DNA of 64,000 bases from Emydura subglobosa (Eukaryota > Chordata > Testudines > Chelidae). A model generated the notes under the pieces. It was not told the origin of the DNA and ran no database searches. It saw only the letters and a program-made list of their open reading frames with translations. Positions 11,216-23,760 of the stretch are shown piece after piece; within the stretch, counting starts at the first letter, position 1; the number at the start of each line of letters is the position of its first letter. A program made the translations under genes and the position numbers. The DNA is taken from NCBI GenBank assembly GCA_007922225.1, contig ML679960.1:634032-698031 (forward strand), read 5' to 3'.

Positions 11216-13774
11216 TGAGGAGCTAGCAGTAGAACCACCTAGGGAAACACCATATGCCTGAAGACAACTAGCTGCTACTGCTGCTTCCAATGGCATCAGC
11301 TGTCTGATCCTGGGGGAAATCTGGCAACCTACAGCTAGTAACAGAGGGCCAAGCACTGTAGCCTGACCAGCATAAATGAAAACCTAGAGAGTGCGCAGAT
11401 AGGTCTGAAGCAACTGGGCTGAGGTGGGGAAGGGGATGAAGCCGTGCAACCACTGATCTCCCTCCTTTCTGTATCCCTGCAGAGATTGCAGCAGCTGCTG
11501 TAGCCACCTCTGCACTCCTTCCAGCATCTTTTTGATCTGCATCTGGGAGAGAATCCCCACTGTTCTTTCCCATACACACTCAGGAGGTGGCAAGTACCAC
11601 TTTCTCATTATGAGGTTGTGAGGAAGAGCCAGTGGAGGTTCTCAGGTTGCCATCTGTTGTGATTTTACTGAGAGCATCATGCTATTTTATATTTTAATTA
11701 ATGCCTGAGCGCCTAGATACAAGTGACTTCAGGAGAATGTGTTTCCATTTAGAAAAAAAGATGTTAGTCCTCATAGTTATGGAGAAAAGGTTGAAAACAT
11801 GACCCAAAAGCACCCTGAAGGCTCAAAAACCAGAAATCAAATAAAAGGGATCCCAAATGTATTTTATTTTTATATTAAGCCATTTGTGACTTTTGGGGGC
11901 CGCATTTATTATATTGAACATTTGGGATTAGCAGTACCGAGGTTCCCTCTCAGGGGAAGATCAAAGGGCTGCTGTGAGAAGAGGCAGAAGCAGCTTTACT
12001 GTCCGTCAAGCTTCCCCTCTTAGGCCAGTTACTTCTGCCTGTTCCACCTACTCCCAGCTGCACTTTCCATTTATTTTCGTGGCCAGAGGTGCTTTCTGCC
12101 TTCTTCGCCATGACAATCAGATGCTTGAGTGTGTACTACAGTTGGAATCATAAGTTGCCCATAAACTTCAGGCAGGTGCTATTGCTTTTGGGTCTGCCCT
12201 CTGCTAATGATTTACAGAACTGCCAGAGCAAGACCAGGGCTTCTACTGGTAATAAAGAAAGGGGAGAAATAGTGGGGGAATCCCCAAATGAGCTACATTG
12301 ACATTATATTTATTCTCTCTCATTCATACATGTATGTAAAGCTATAGCAATATCCTGTATATCGAGCTGTATAGAGCTAGAGATATAAAATTTACAAAGT
12401 ATGCTCTTTTACTCAGCATGGCTCTTATTTCTGAGCTGACAGGTCAGTGTGTATAGTGACCATTTAAATGTACAATTACAAACTAGTACAATTAAATATG
12501 AGGCTATAGTTAAGACATCAACTGCTAGTTACTGCTTATTGAGATTTTCCAAAATGTTGCTTGGCATAGAGGGACCAGCAAGTGGACTGTTACAACTGTT
12601 CTAGAGAGCACTGTTAGAACAGTGCAACACAGCAGGTCCTCTGAAAATATAGTGGCAGAATGTGTGCGCACATACTGGGGTTTTATATAGGCAAGTACAT
12701 TTTTTGAATGCTCCAACAAAGGGTTTTTTTTGCCCATGCAAACAGATAAACTTTCACCTACAATCAGCATTTTTGGAGGCCTTTTGAAAAATGTAGGCTA
12801 TAATACCATTTTTTAAACCCAAGATTTATGAAATAAGTTTAATTACATGTCCAGATAATTAGCAAGCTAAATTATACAGTGAAAAATATAAATTATTCAA
12901 ACTGATCAGAGTGAGACAAAGCAAAACAGTGGAGTCTTTTGGAAAGTAAAATCCCTGAATAATAGGATCCTAGGGATTCTGAAAGAAATGGTAGAAATTC
13001 TCAATACAATGCATAATTCCCTGCAGAAGGACTCTCACAGGACCCAAAAAATATCTTCCTGCTCTTGGCAACTATATAAAATGTCTGTTTTGCTTCTGCT
13101 TTGTAAAGCAGGTACATCAAGAAAAATGTTGAGCTTGTAAAATCACATTATTAGAAAGAGTCATGAACGTGTCTTACATTTTTAGTACAGAGAGCTTTCA
13201 TGTGTTAGCGGTATTCTGGCAGCTACATATTAAATTATTACCATCATAATTGTCTCTCTCTCTCTTGCATTTCCCACCACAACTGATAGCCAAACCCATA
13301 ATTTACAAAAGCAAAACACCAAATTTGAGTTTTGAAAATTTTAGCCTTAGGACAATTGAATTAACACTTCTCCAGAAATAATCTGTAAGTATATATTTTT
13401 AAAAGACCTCTTATAATCTGATGATTGAAGATATAATAAAAGAGTTAAATCACAAACAAAACTCTGAACCTGCAATTCACTGCATCCACACAGTGCCCAA
13501 GTGAAGTCACTGCTGCATGCATATGGAGTGAATTGCAGGATTGAGACCAAAGGTCCTGACTAAAGAGCAGATCTATAAAACAGGTAGCACAATTTGTAAA
13601 CACAGTTCTTGGCACTAGTAAGACAACATATGTATAGGGTATGAAATATATGTACAGGATATGTAAGGAGATTTTTATTTGTTAAGTAACAGTTAGTCAA
13701 TGGCTACCTTTTAATGTATGCGGTGAGAATTTTCAATTAAAACAAATGTTAAAGATGCAGAAATATTAATACTT
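11216..13774. other. SH3KBP1 intron, no recognised gene
   Basis: A GC-richer patch at 11230-11640 has three overlapping minus-strand open frames of 74-103 codons with no recognisable domain; it may be an unnamed dispersed repeat. The remainder is AT-rich intron. I see no splice-bounded exon. Confidence 0.45.
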
Positions 13775-13895
13775 GTGCAAGAATGTAAACTCTTTGGGCA
13801 GGAATCGTCTTTTTGTTCTGTGTTTATACGGTGCTTAACACAAAGGGGTCCTGGTCCATGAAGAGGGCTCCTAGGTGCTCTAATACAAATATATA
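13775..13895 (-). repeat. Dispersed amniote repeat, family A
   Basis: Read on the minus strand it carries GAGCACCTAGGAGCCCTC, then ACCAGGACCCCTTTGTG, then AAGCACCGTATAAACACAG and the GATTCCTGCCC block. The same order of motifs occurs at 16295-16440, 40715-40800 and 54225-54365 in this window. The family is old and diverged. I recognise it as common in reptile genomes but will not assign a database name. Confidence 0.65.
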
Positions 13896-13934
13896 ATTTT
13901 GATACCTTTACAATGGACTTAGACAAGTATGTAG

Positions 13935-14025
13935 GGCCACATACTCAGCTAGTGTAAATGGGTATTTGTGAAGTCAATGGAACTATATGGATTTACACTG
14001 GCTGAAGATCTGGCCCATGATATTT
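13935..14025. repeat. Short palindromic dispersed repeat
   Basis: AGCTAGTGTAAATGGG and ATTTACACTGGCTGAAG form opposing arms around GAAGTCAATGGAACTATATG, followed by ATCTGGCCCATG. The near-palindrome with a central TGAAGTCAATGG is a common small dispersed repeat in reptile genomes. No function is implied. Confidence 0.6.
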
Positions 14026-15364
14026 ATGAGATTCCCCCCCACACACACAATTCACAGAATAATTCTGAAGCCAGGCTTAGACCATTTTATCCTCCTAATC
14101 TGATTTGTATTTTAATTTAGAAAGTACAACACACGACTATTTCAAAATATTTGATTCTAGAATCTTAATAAATATTCTAATTGCAGAACTATTTAAGAAA
14201 AATATCCATCTAGATTTTTATATTGCACCCATCCTGTAGCATCCGAGAGTCACATTCAAAGTGACCAACCTTCATTAGTCATAAAACTTAGTTACTGGGA
14301 TTTAGAATTTAAATAGATGTACTTTGCCTTGTTAAAGGTCTTTACAAAAGAGAAGCTACAATTAATCAAATTCAGTAGGTAAGGTAGGATTCTTAAATAC
14401 AACCTCAGTTAAAAATTAGAAAGAGCCTAAACCAACTGGCAAATTCACCAGCTGGGAAGGTAGAAGCTCCTCTCACAACCATCTAGTCCAAGACCCTCTC
14501 CACAGCATTTGCTTTTATTTAAATTACAGAAGATACAACACAAGGGACAAACTAAAAAATACTATTCACCTGAGGTTTTCCCAACTTCTGCCAATTTTTT
14601 TTTTTGGGGGGGAGGTGGGGGAGAGGAGAAGGCCTCACCCTTTCCCTTTAGCAACCCTTTCTATTCTAGTAACTATTCACTGTTATCCTTCCCAGGCTTC
14701 ATAGTCCACCTCATCTGAGACTTTCCTCAGGCCAGCTTCTGCTCCCTACTCTTGTCCCCCTGCTCATGCCTTCTGCTGAACAGGTACAGAAAACCTCCTG
14801 AGGTCTTTCTCTGGCTCTGCATCTCTTGTGTCTGCTCCCCTATTTAAGAGTCAGGAAGCCTTCAATTGATTTCTTGTAGGGAACATAACAGCAGGCACTT
14901 ACAGCTCCCAGTTTAAAAGGCCCAAGGACTGTAGCAGGCACTCTGTGCTACAAGCATGAGCCCATGGACCCATTACAAAGAGTTTAAATCTCAACATTAT
15001 ATAGAAGAGTAAAAAAATGGAGTAATTTTGTGGAGGTGGTATCTGAAGCAAATATAAAAAGGGGGACAATATTACAGTAATGGCTACATTTCTTTTCCAA
15101 GCCAGTGGGAATGTGTTATGTGAACTGTAGATATATTGTGGTACAACCAGGATAACCAGAAGCTGTCATTTTTATTGGAAGAAATTGAAATTGATGTGAA
15201 ACCCTGTACAGTAAAACATTAGGTCTTTCCCCCATTACTGCTCCCTTTTTGCCATTCCACCAGAGTCGGGGGCAGGGGAGGAATAAAGAGGTTGCTAGAC
15301 TAGAAGGTTGGTTTAAAAAATACTCGAGGAGTAATGAGTATAAGTAGGGAGGGGATTTTACCTC
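14026..15364. other. SH3KBP1 intron, no recognised feature
   Basis: AT-rich intron with a short T8-G7 run at about 14596-14612 and a pyrimidine-rich patch at 14640-14850. No gene or repeat family is recognised. Confidence 0.5.
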
Positions 15365-15935
15365 TGTAGATAGCATTGGTGAGACTGATACTGGAATGTT
15401 GTATCCAGTTCTGAAGTCCACATTTTAAAAAGGATGTTGAAAAACTGAAGAGGGTGCAAAAAAGAGCCACGAACAATGATTTGAGGGCTAGAGAAAATGC
15501 CTTCCAGTGACAAACTTAAAGCACTCTATCTGTTAAGCTTTTCAAAAAGAAGAGTCAGAAGTGATTTGATTATAATATACAAGTACCGTCATGAAGAGAG
15601 AATACCAGGTACTGCAGGGCTCTTTAATCTAGTGAAGAAAGGCATAACAAGAATCCAATGACTGGAAGCTGCAGCTATATAAACTGAAATTAGAAATACG
15701 GCAGTGTTTTAACAGTGAGAGTGATTAACCATTGGCACAAACTACCAAGGGAAATGGTGGATTCTCCATCTTCTGATGTCTTCATATCAAGACTGGATGC
15801 CTTTCTGGAAGATATGCTTTAGTCAAACAAGTTACTGGGCTCAGTACAAGGCTGAGTGAAATGTGATTTACAGGAAGTCAGACTATATGATCTAACAGTC
15901 CTCTTCTGGCCTTAAACTATGAATTTGAATAATCA
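15365..15935 (+). mobile_element. CR1 LINE 3' end (end of ORF2 plus 3' UTR)
   Basis: The start carries the C-terminal ORF2 pattern of CR1 in broken frames: LEYCIQF-like, then the EKLKRVQKRAT-like segment at 15430-15470, and later a VNHWHKLPREMVDSPS-like region at 15720-15790. It ends with GAAGTCAGACTATATGATCT and TCTTCTGGCCTTAAACTATG, the typical CR1 3' terminus. It is 5'-truncated and full of stops. This is a decayed retroposon, not a gene. Confidence 0.8.
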
Positions 15936-16294
15936 GATCACCGGTAACAATTTTGACATACTTAGATAAAATATTGCACATGTAGCAAAAATGATCATGT
16001 TCCCGGAAAAAAACAATTTCTCCTAGAGATTCACTTGCAATGTTCACTCAGCAGAAAGCAGACTATGACAGGGAAATAAATGCATCTCAACTCATAACAC
16101 CTACGCAATTAGTGTTCATATTTTAAATAAAACCAGATTAGCAAACAAACATGAGGTGGTCCTGTTAATACCTATATTTTCTCTCTGATGGGCCTATATC
16201 ACACACACGTACCAACATTTTTATATAAAAAGAATCTAATACAAAACCTATGATTAATCTGTTGAAACACATTTGTAGGATTATTTAACTCTAT

Positions 16295-16440
16295 TTTTAT
16301 TTATATCACAGTAGTGCCTCGAGACCAGGAACTCATTATGCTAGGTGCTGTACAAATGTGAAGAATAAAAAAGGACTGCCTGCTCTAAAGATCTTACTGT
16401 CTTAGGTTTATGATGACAAGATGCAATGGTGGATGAAAGA
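16295..16440 (+). repeat. Dispersed amniote repeat, family A
   Basis: AGTAGTGCCTCGAGACCAGG is followed by CATTATGCTAGGTGCTGTAC and a GACTGCCTGCTCTAAAGATC block. The motifs are in the same order as in the copies at 13775-13895 (reverse), 40715-40800 and 54225-54365. Confidence 0.65.
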
Positions 16441-18023
16441 AACAAACCAGCATCAAGAGGAGCATGAGGTTCAATGAAATGAGAAAGTTTTGCATGGTAA
16501 TCAATAGTCACATCATGCCATATGTATAGCCATTTCAACAGGTGGTGGGTTTGTAGATACCTCTAATCTCTTCCCTTTTTATTTTAAAAATTTAAAGTAA
16601 GTTTAACACTGCATAATTTTAATTTAGTTTTTAGCTTAGCAAAAAAACCTTTTCATTCTTCCTTGTATATTTGTGTAATTAAACTATCATGTTGTCTTTC
16701 ATTTTTCAAAATGATGAAGAATACTTGAATACATGTTCTTTATTGTTTGGAGCTCTAGTAGATTGATGTAGAGAAATTGAATCCTTTGCATCCTTACAAA
16801 AGAATCTCTCCAAGTGGGCTGTATAAGCTGTCGGGCTGCCCTTTATGCTATTTAGCTATTGCTATGAGTTCCTTAAACACGATTCTATAAACTTCTAATA
16901 TCTCCAGAGTCTTATGTAGTCTATCAAAGGGGAAAATATTTATTAGAGATTATATATACCACAGTTCACTTAATTCTTGTGAACAAAAAGGCTCCTTGGT
17001 GGAACTGTTGAAAGTTGGCCAGCATAGTTATTTTTGAAAATGAGGGAGTGAAAAATCCCAGAGAATTTTCAAGATCATTGCTGACATCCTTCATGTCTTA
17101 TACTGGTTAAAAGATAGATTAACTGATTTATTTGTAATATATACCAGTTCTACAATTCATATTTGAGTAAGAAAAACTGTCTGTATCAGTCTTTCAGGAC
17201 ACAATTATTACCAAGAATATTAAAGATTCACCAAGCATTCTTCAGTATGAACACATGATTTTGAGCTGAAAACAAAAATTTGTAGTGTGAATTTCAAAAC
17301 CTCTCTCTGTGACTGTTGACATATGCATGTTTTAGGTCTACACACACACTAGCCAAACACCATGTTGGGTAATGTCCACCATGATTTTAAAAATCAAAAT
17401 GAGTTTTTTGCAAGTATTTTTTGTCTTAGGTATTTTTCTTTTTCTTTCTGAAAATGGATTAATTATTTGAGATCTCTCTCATAACTCTTCGTTATTGCAA
17501 GATAATAGGTATGAAGTTTATTATTTATCTTTTCAAGACCATTCTTCTGTTCCTTTGCCACGAGAAGTTGTTGCATTTCCTTGAACAATACTTTTCTGAT
17601 CTCTTATTTAAATGTCTTACATGTAAGAATAAAAGGACTGACAAAAAAGACTGAAAAGTCTCTATTGCATCTGTAATTTATCAGTCACCAGTAATTCATA
17701 TAATAAATAAAACTAATGTGTCTCCTAATGTAATAACTGTACTATGAGCAAGGGGAGTGGGATGCATAAGAAGCTTTTGCTGTTTTTTTTTTGTTTGGTT
17801 TTTTTTGTTTTTGTTTTTTAAAGGAGTTATGGGTGTGGTCATTTTACTTTTGTTCTAGACTTCTAGGTGAAAGTACTTGTATGGGAAAACATATTGTTGG
17901 ACTCTATCCACACACAGGCATTTTGGGGATAATTTAAATCTATATGATTCATTTTAAAATGATTCAATTAATTTCCTTAAAAAGCTATTACATTCTGGCT
18001 ATCTGCTTTATTTCTGTAATTAT
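16441..18023. other. SH3KBP1 intron, no recognised feature
   Basis: AT-rich intron with a T-rich, G-interrupted run at 17781-17819. Nothing else is supported. Confidence 0.5.
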
Positions 18024-18160
18024 AGAGAGAAGGTGGGTGAAGTAATATCTTTCATTGGACCAGCTTCTAGTGGTGACCTCTCACAAACAGAAGGTGGTTC
18101 AATAAAAGATATTACTTCACCCACCTTTTCTCTCTAATATCTTTGAGCTGACAGGGCTAC
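18024..18160. repeat. Palindromic dispersed repeat with 55-bp arms
   Basis: The left arm (about 18024-18078) begins AGAGAGAAGGTGGGTGAAGT and the right arm (about 18080-18135) ends ACTTCACCCACCTTTTCTCT, the inverted complement. The arms nearly meet, so the RNA or single strand could fold into a long hairpin. It is followed by CTAATATCTTTGAGCTGACA and GGGCTACAA. I recognise this as a widespread reptile repeat, but its mobilising family is uncertain. Confidence 0.75.
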
Positions 18161-20700
18161 AAAAAATGTATAACTTATTTTTGTAATGACATTTGTTCGT
18201 CCCCCCACACAAATACATCCTTCTAGCAGCAAGATGATCAACCTCGCCTGACGAAGTCAGGAGTTTATTTACCAGCACATTCTTGAAATGACTGATATAA
18301 TGTGGTTCCATTAAAGGCATCTTTACTGTTTTATATACACACTTAAACATAATAATTCCCCTGTCACACAGGCTATGTGGAGCAACTGCCTAATCTTCTG
18401 ATTTTCTGACAGACAGGATCCATCAAACAGAGTTAGGAATTGGAATAGACTGTGCAAGAGCTTATAGAAACCTATGACTATCCCACTGAAAAATATTTGG
18501 AAAGAATTCCCCTCTCCCCTTTCTTTTAAAATTTTCCTTCAAGTTCTTATTAAGTTTTTAACCCACTGAACAGCATGTATGGTGTATCTTGCAAAATGTG
18601 ATGGATTTTTGTTGAAATAATATTTGAAAATTGTATTTTCTCGGCTAGTGAATAATTATACTTTTAAGGCCTGCCTCAAATTAAGTGACAATTAAGTGTT
18701 CACATTTATAATTAAAGGAAGATGTCCCATGATCTATGAAAATTATAACTGATCTAAAAAACCTTCTGGGTGGAATTAAATGGATTTTGCAAAAGCAAAC
18801 AATGTTTAAACATAAAGGTTAAAAAGTATGATTTAGTTAGTCTAATGTAGGAATGCATAGCTAGGAAGACTGAAGGGATCAACTTCATTAGCTAGTTAGT
18901 CACTTGATTGATGGGGGACATACTTAGTATCTATATTGCAGGTATTCCAGCAAATCATACCAGGTCTTTAAAATATGATGTTTTTGGAGAAATGTGTTCT
19001 CTTTCTGTATAAAATAGGATCCATCTCCTGAACAGATATCATTTCAGAGTTCAGTTAAGTGACTAAAAAGGCATGATATTTTGTTTTTGAAGAGGTGAAA
19101 GGTAAAGATAAGATTGTAGTCAAAATATAAATTCAGTCACAGTGGAGGAAAAATTTGACATGGTCTGAGAAACCAAATGATGCCTGCCAAAATCATGATC
19201 AAACATTTCACTAGTTCACTCTCTATATTAGGAAGTTGTATGAGAATCTTGGAAAATAGATTTTTCAATTTGATAGATTCAATATATTTTGTAACTAATT
19301 TAACAAAAGATAGACAGGGAAACATGATGTCTTCTTATGTTCTCCTTGTCCCCAGGGCCAGCAGTAGAGTGGAAATTTGTAAAAATACTTCTACTGAGTT
19401 AAACTTGATTGACCCCCGACACCATACTCTTTTCTGATAGCCAGAACAGAATATTTTATTAACATACTGCAATGAACAACATACTTTCATATCTGAGTCA
19501 GATGTCATTTCCTGATTTACCTGTCATCCAGATGTTATGCTGTGCCTGTCTTCTATTATTTTCATTGTTGTAATGCTTACAATATGAACCTTTATTCTTT
19601 ATGAACATCCTTTATTATTTTAAATGTACAACCTTCACTACTCTGTAAATTCTAGAACGAAGCAAAAGTGAATAAGGCTAACTAAACAAGCAAATGTTTT
19701 CAGTGTAGGGAAATAGCAGTGAATGAAACATCTATTAGCCCCCATATATTAGCGACCCTTGAGAATTTCTGCAGGATTGATGAGAACTATACAAAGGCTA
19801 ACAAGTATGAGGCTTGATAAACCTCTCATACTATTCTTTTAAGTTCACAAAAGTAAATTTTCCCAACTTATTTCCAAGTGAGATGCAATTTTCACCCCAC
19901 CTCCCAACAAAATAAATTATTGAAAAGGAAATGGTGTTATGACAGGTAGAAGAACTATTCCAAAAAAATTACGTCAGCTGTGGATGTGCTATAGACAGCA
20001 AATGTATATGTATAATTGGCTTCCTTAAAAACTTACCGTTTAGCATATTTAAGTTATCCATTATACTTTTTAGTAGGGAACTACCACAAACACTATAATA
20101 ACCTTAAGTTTTTAAAGTGTGTTGTAACTATTTTTTCATTAGACATTCTCTCCTAACTGCTCCTTTCTTTGCTGTCTCTGTTTGTGACACACACATTTCC
20201 ATCCATGTTTTTGCCAATATTCTCTCCTGACTAAAATATGAACCCAACAGTTGAATTAGAGACAAATTTTTAACTCAAAATGTTCAACAGATTTGATGTT
20301 ATGCAAGAGGAGGTTACCCATCTCTAGTGAGCATAATTGTTGTATTATGAGTTCATGTCATTTTCTTTTTTTAGTGATTTCAGTATTTAGGTAAAAGCAG
20401 ACGGATCATAGAATACTGAAAAAGTGTCTCAAACTTAAACTTGTTAAGTTTAACAAACTTAAGTGTCTCAAACTTGTTACTTTATTGTAGTGTCTGCTGC
20501 TGGAGAGAAAACCCAATCCAACCCTTCACGTCTCTCTCTATGAAACCACCTGCCTAGGCCCCTTGGGTCTAGACAAGTGGAGAGGGTCAGCATGTTCACC
20601 TCTTACGTGCCCCCACTACAGAAAGCAGAACCTACAGACCACCCTACCAGAGATATTGAGAGCTTGATAACGTGATGGCAGGGTTTCCACTGGTTCAGCA
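18161..20700. other. SH3KBP1 intron, no recognised gene
   Basis: AT-rich intron. A local duplication lies at 20422-20479: AAGTGTCTCAAACTT occurs twice around a block of alternating AAACTT and AAGTTT. The stretch 20500-20700 is GC-richer and may belong to the flank of the next element, but I cannot assign it. Confidence 0.45.
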
Positions 20701-20723
20701 TGGTAGCAGCTGCTGGAAAAAAC

Positions 20724-21021
20724 CAGTTACCTGACTGTAACTGTCGTTCTTTGAGATGTAATGAAGAGATATACTTTATGTGGGTGCACACGCCCCATAC
20801 ACCGGAGCCAGAAAACTTTGCCTAGCAGTACCTGTAGGGGCATCACTCATGCCCTGCAATTGTAGCCTTTCCTCTGGCCACATAGAGGGTCAAGGTAGGT
20901 GCCACCCTTCAGTTCCTTCACATTGAATGTCAGAAGTGCAGACTCCAATGTAGAAGGGACAGAGGGCTCAATACACGTCTGCATCACATCTTGAGGAACA
21001 ACAATTACAAGTAAGTAACTG
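20724..21021. repeat. Inverted repeat in the DIRS copy 1 terminus
   Basis: The arm at 20724-20758 (CAGTTACCTGACTGTAACTG and on to TTTGAGATG) is the approximate reverse complement of 20987-21021 (CATCTTGAGGAACAACAATT and on to AAGTAACTG), with a 228-base loop. The same layout is found at 45909-46209 in copy 3. Confidence 0.75.
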
Positions 21022-21104
21022 TTCTTTCTTCTTTGAGTAGATGTAGCCGTGTATTCTATGCGGGTGACTTGCAAGCACTACTTACAGGAGGTGGGACTCG
21101 GAGT

Positions 21105-21764
21105 TTATTTCAAGGAGGACTGCAGGATTGCCTTCCCAAAGTTTGCTTCTGATCTGGAGCTAGTTGTAATGGCATAGTGATTTACAAAGGTATGCACAGA
21201 GGACCACGTGGCCGCCCAACAAATGTTCAATATAGGAATGTCATTTAGAAATGCCGATGTCACCTGAGCTGTCATAGAATGAGCTCGTACCTCTTGAGGA
21301 GGCACAACCTGGGTTACTTCATACACTGCTATGATACAGGAAGTTATACACCTGGAGATTATCTGTAAAGAGACTGATTGACCCTTGATTTGGGTCCCAA
21401 TATGAAAAAAGAAAACACGGTGAGAAATGGAAAGGTTTAGTTCTGTCCAGATAAAACACTAGACATTGTCTGACATCCAAAGTGAGGAGACACTGCTCTT
21501 CTGGGGTTGAACGCTGCTTAGAGAAGACCACCAGTAGATATATAATTTGATTCAAATGAAACTGGGAAACCACCTTGGGAGAAAAACCTTAGAGTGTGGC
21601 TGTAGGTTCACTTTGTCTTTGGAAAATTGTGTGTAAGGAGGCTCCATCATCAAAACCTGCAACTCATACACTCTCCTTGCAGATGTTATCGCCACAAGGA
21701 AGGCAGTTTTCTGACATAGAAGGGAAAAAGAAGAAGTTGCTAGAGGCTTGAATGGAGGTCCCAA
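21105..21764 (-). pseudogene. DIRS copy 1 tyrosine recombinase, broken
   Basis: Three minus-strand frames carry consecutive parts of the recombinase. 21552-21764 holds FLVAITSARRVYELQ, whose arginine pair fits the first catalytic Arg region, and then FSKDKVNLQ. 21319-21573 holds TLDVRQCLVFYLDRTKPF. 21105-21326 holds RAHSMTAQ and AATWSSVHTFVNHY, with the presumed tyrosine nucleophile. In the family the box is HxxR (HSTR in copy 3), whereas here it reads HSMT, so the second catalytic Arg is lost. Two frameshifts split the protein. Strand exchange would be needed to integrate the circular DIRS intermediate, so this copy is inactive. Confidence 0.8.
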
Positions 21765-22015
21765 AAAGCTGCTAAAACAGTATTAACGTCACACAAAGAA
21801 ACTGGCTCTTTAACCGGAGGGGTGGAAATGAGCGACTTCTTTCAAGAACCTCACTGCCATGGAATTTGAAATGCCAAAATCACCGCCAGGTGGACTCTCA
21901 GTGAACTAAGCACAATGCCAGAAGACTGAAGGTGTAACAGGTATTTCAAGATGTGCCGGATACAAGCCTGCATTGGTAGCATTCCCTGGGCTACTGACCT
22001 TACAGAGAACTGCTT

Positions 22016-22675
22016 CTACTTGGCCAAATATGCCATCTTAGGAGGGCTGCCTCTTATTAAGCAAGACCTTCTGGACTGCCTCCATACATTGTTCCTCTTT
22101 CTAACCTTATCATGCAGCATCCAGGCTGTGAGATGCAGGGAGCTGAATACTGGGTGCCTAACCGTGCTGCTGAGACAGGAGGTTGAGGTGAAGCGAAAGG
22201 GATATGGGAGGCCAGATTGATAATGTGAGCAGGATGGAGAACTAACATTGTCTTTGCCACACTGGAGCAATGAAAATGAGTCTGCATGGTCCAATTTCAG
22301 CTTGAGAATGACCTGCAGGATAATCAGAATTGGAGGAAAGGCATACAAGAGTGCTGATTCCCAGCTCAAGTGAAAATTGTTGGTCAAGAAGCCTGGACTG
22401 AGGCCCCTTGGGAGCAAAACATCTGGCATTTCTTGTTTTCTCTCATGACAAACAGGCCCCAAACTGCAAAGATGGAGCGTAGGACACTGGGCTTCCGAGC
22501 CACTTGTGATCAAGGAGAAGTTCCTGCTGAGGTGATCCGCCAGAGATTGTGAATCCCAGGCAAATGATTGGCCATGGAGGAAATGTTTCTCCTGATGCAA
22601 AAAGTTCCAGAACCTAATTGTCTCCTGACAAAGCATATTGGAGCATGCTCCCCACTGCCTTTTCACGTTATACAT
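22016..22675 (-). pseudogene. DIRS copy 1, RNase H tail and linker region (219 codons)
   Basis: This is one of the longest open frames in the window (219 codons), and it is transposon sequence rather than a host gene. Near residues 55-65 it has SFAWDSQSLADHLSRNF, the end of an RNase H-type domain. It is followed by a stretch with GLSPGFLTNNFHLSWESALL and a proline-rich YAFPPI block. Equivalent blocks occur in copy 2 (35389-35796) and copy 3 (47442-47702). Its C-terminal part after about residue 130 drifts off the family pattern, probably because of a frameshift. Confidence 0.65.
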
Positions 22676-22745
22676 CCTGGTGGCATTGTCAGGAAGTATG
22701 AAAACCGCTGAGCTCTTGATGTGATCTTGAAAGTTCCGACGGGCA

Positions 22746-23760
22746 TTATAAATGGCATGAAGCTCCAGGACATTGATATGTGGAGAAGCTTCCCATTCTG
22801 CCCAGAAGCCTTAAAACTTCAGTGACTCCAGATGTACTCCCCAACCTATTTAGAAGGCATCTGTAACAGTTCTGCTCAATGGACACAGAGCAAAGGGAAT
22901 GCCCTAGTACACATTGTCCTGAACTGCCCACCCCCATAAGGAATCCAGGATCGGTGGAAGAAGACAGACCAGTCTGTCCAAGGGATGACGGTGAAGACAA
23001 CAGACTGACTTCAACCACACTTGAAGAGGACAAAGACACAAACTGCCATATTGGACTATTTCTGTGTATGCAGGCATATGTCATAGCACCCTCAGGCATA
23101 CTAAGGCTGTGGTTGAGGGTTGGCACTACAGCTCCAGACATAAATGGAGAATTTCCTGGAACCATTTGGTAGGCAGAAATGCTCTTCAATTTGTAGAGTC
23201 TATCAGGCCTCAGTGAACTCAATTCTTTGAGTTGGAACCAACGATGACGTCTTGCTGTTTAAGAAGAGATCCAGACAATTGAGTAGGCGTAATGTGAACT
23301 GGACATGACAAAGGGCATCTTCCCTGGACATTCTCCTGAGTAACCAATCGTCCAAATATGGGAAGATAGGAACTGTTCTCTTTCTGAGGTATGCTGTCAC
23401 CATGATCATGCATTTGGTAAAGACCCAAGAGGTGGAAAATCAGCCGAACGACTACACTGTGTAGTGGTAGTGCCAGTCCACCATGACAAACGGGAAAAAC
23501 CTCCTGTGGCTCAGGAGAATTGTTACATGAAAATAAATGTCCTGAAGGTCTAGGGCAGCAAACCAGTAGTTGTGGTTTAAGGTGGGTGGATAGGTGCCAG
23601 GAAGACCATCCAGAATCTTGTGTATCTGATTATTTGTTGTGATCGTGGGGGTTGAGGATAGGTCTCATCCCTACTTTGGGCTTGGGAACCAGGAAATAGC
23701 AGGAGTAGAATCCATGTCCCTGATGCCCCAAAGCTAGTAGAGACTGAACCTGGATATGAG
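22746..23760 (-). pseudogene. DIRS copy 1 reverse transcriptase, broken
   Basis: The start near 23720 reads GFYSCYFLVPKPKVGMRPIL, the N-terminal RT block, but soon meets frame changes. The active-site block FPYLDDWLL is intact within 23203-23409, and the downstream segment TLRLLNCLDLFLNSKTSS follows. The fragment at 22746-23222 continues with family sequence in part. The YxDD aspartates are preserved although the ORF is not. Confidence 0.75.

Noticed and set aside
22016..22675. 219-codon ORF as a novel protein gene
   Set aside because: It lies between the RT and recombinase of DIRS copy 1 and carries the RNase H tail and linker blocks of that family.
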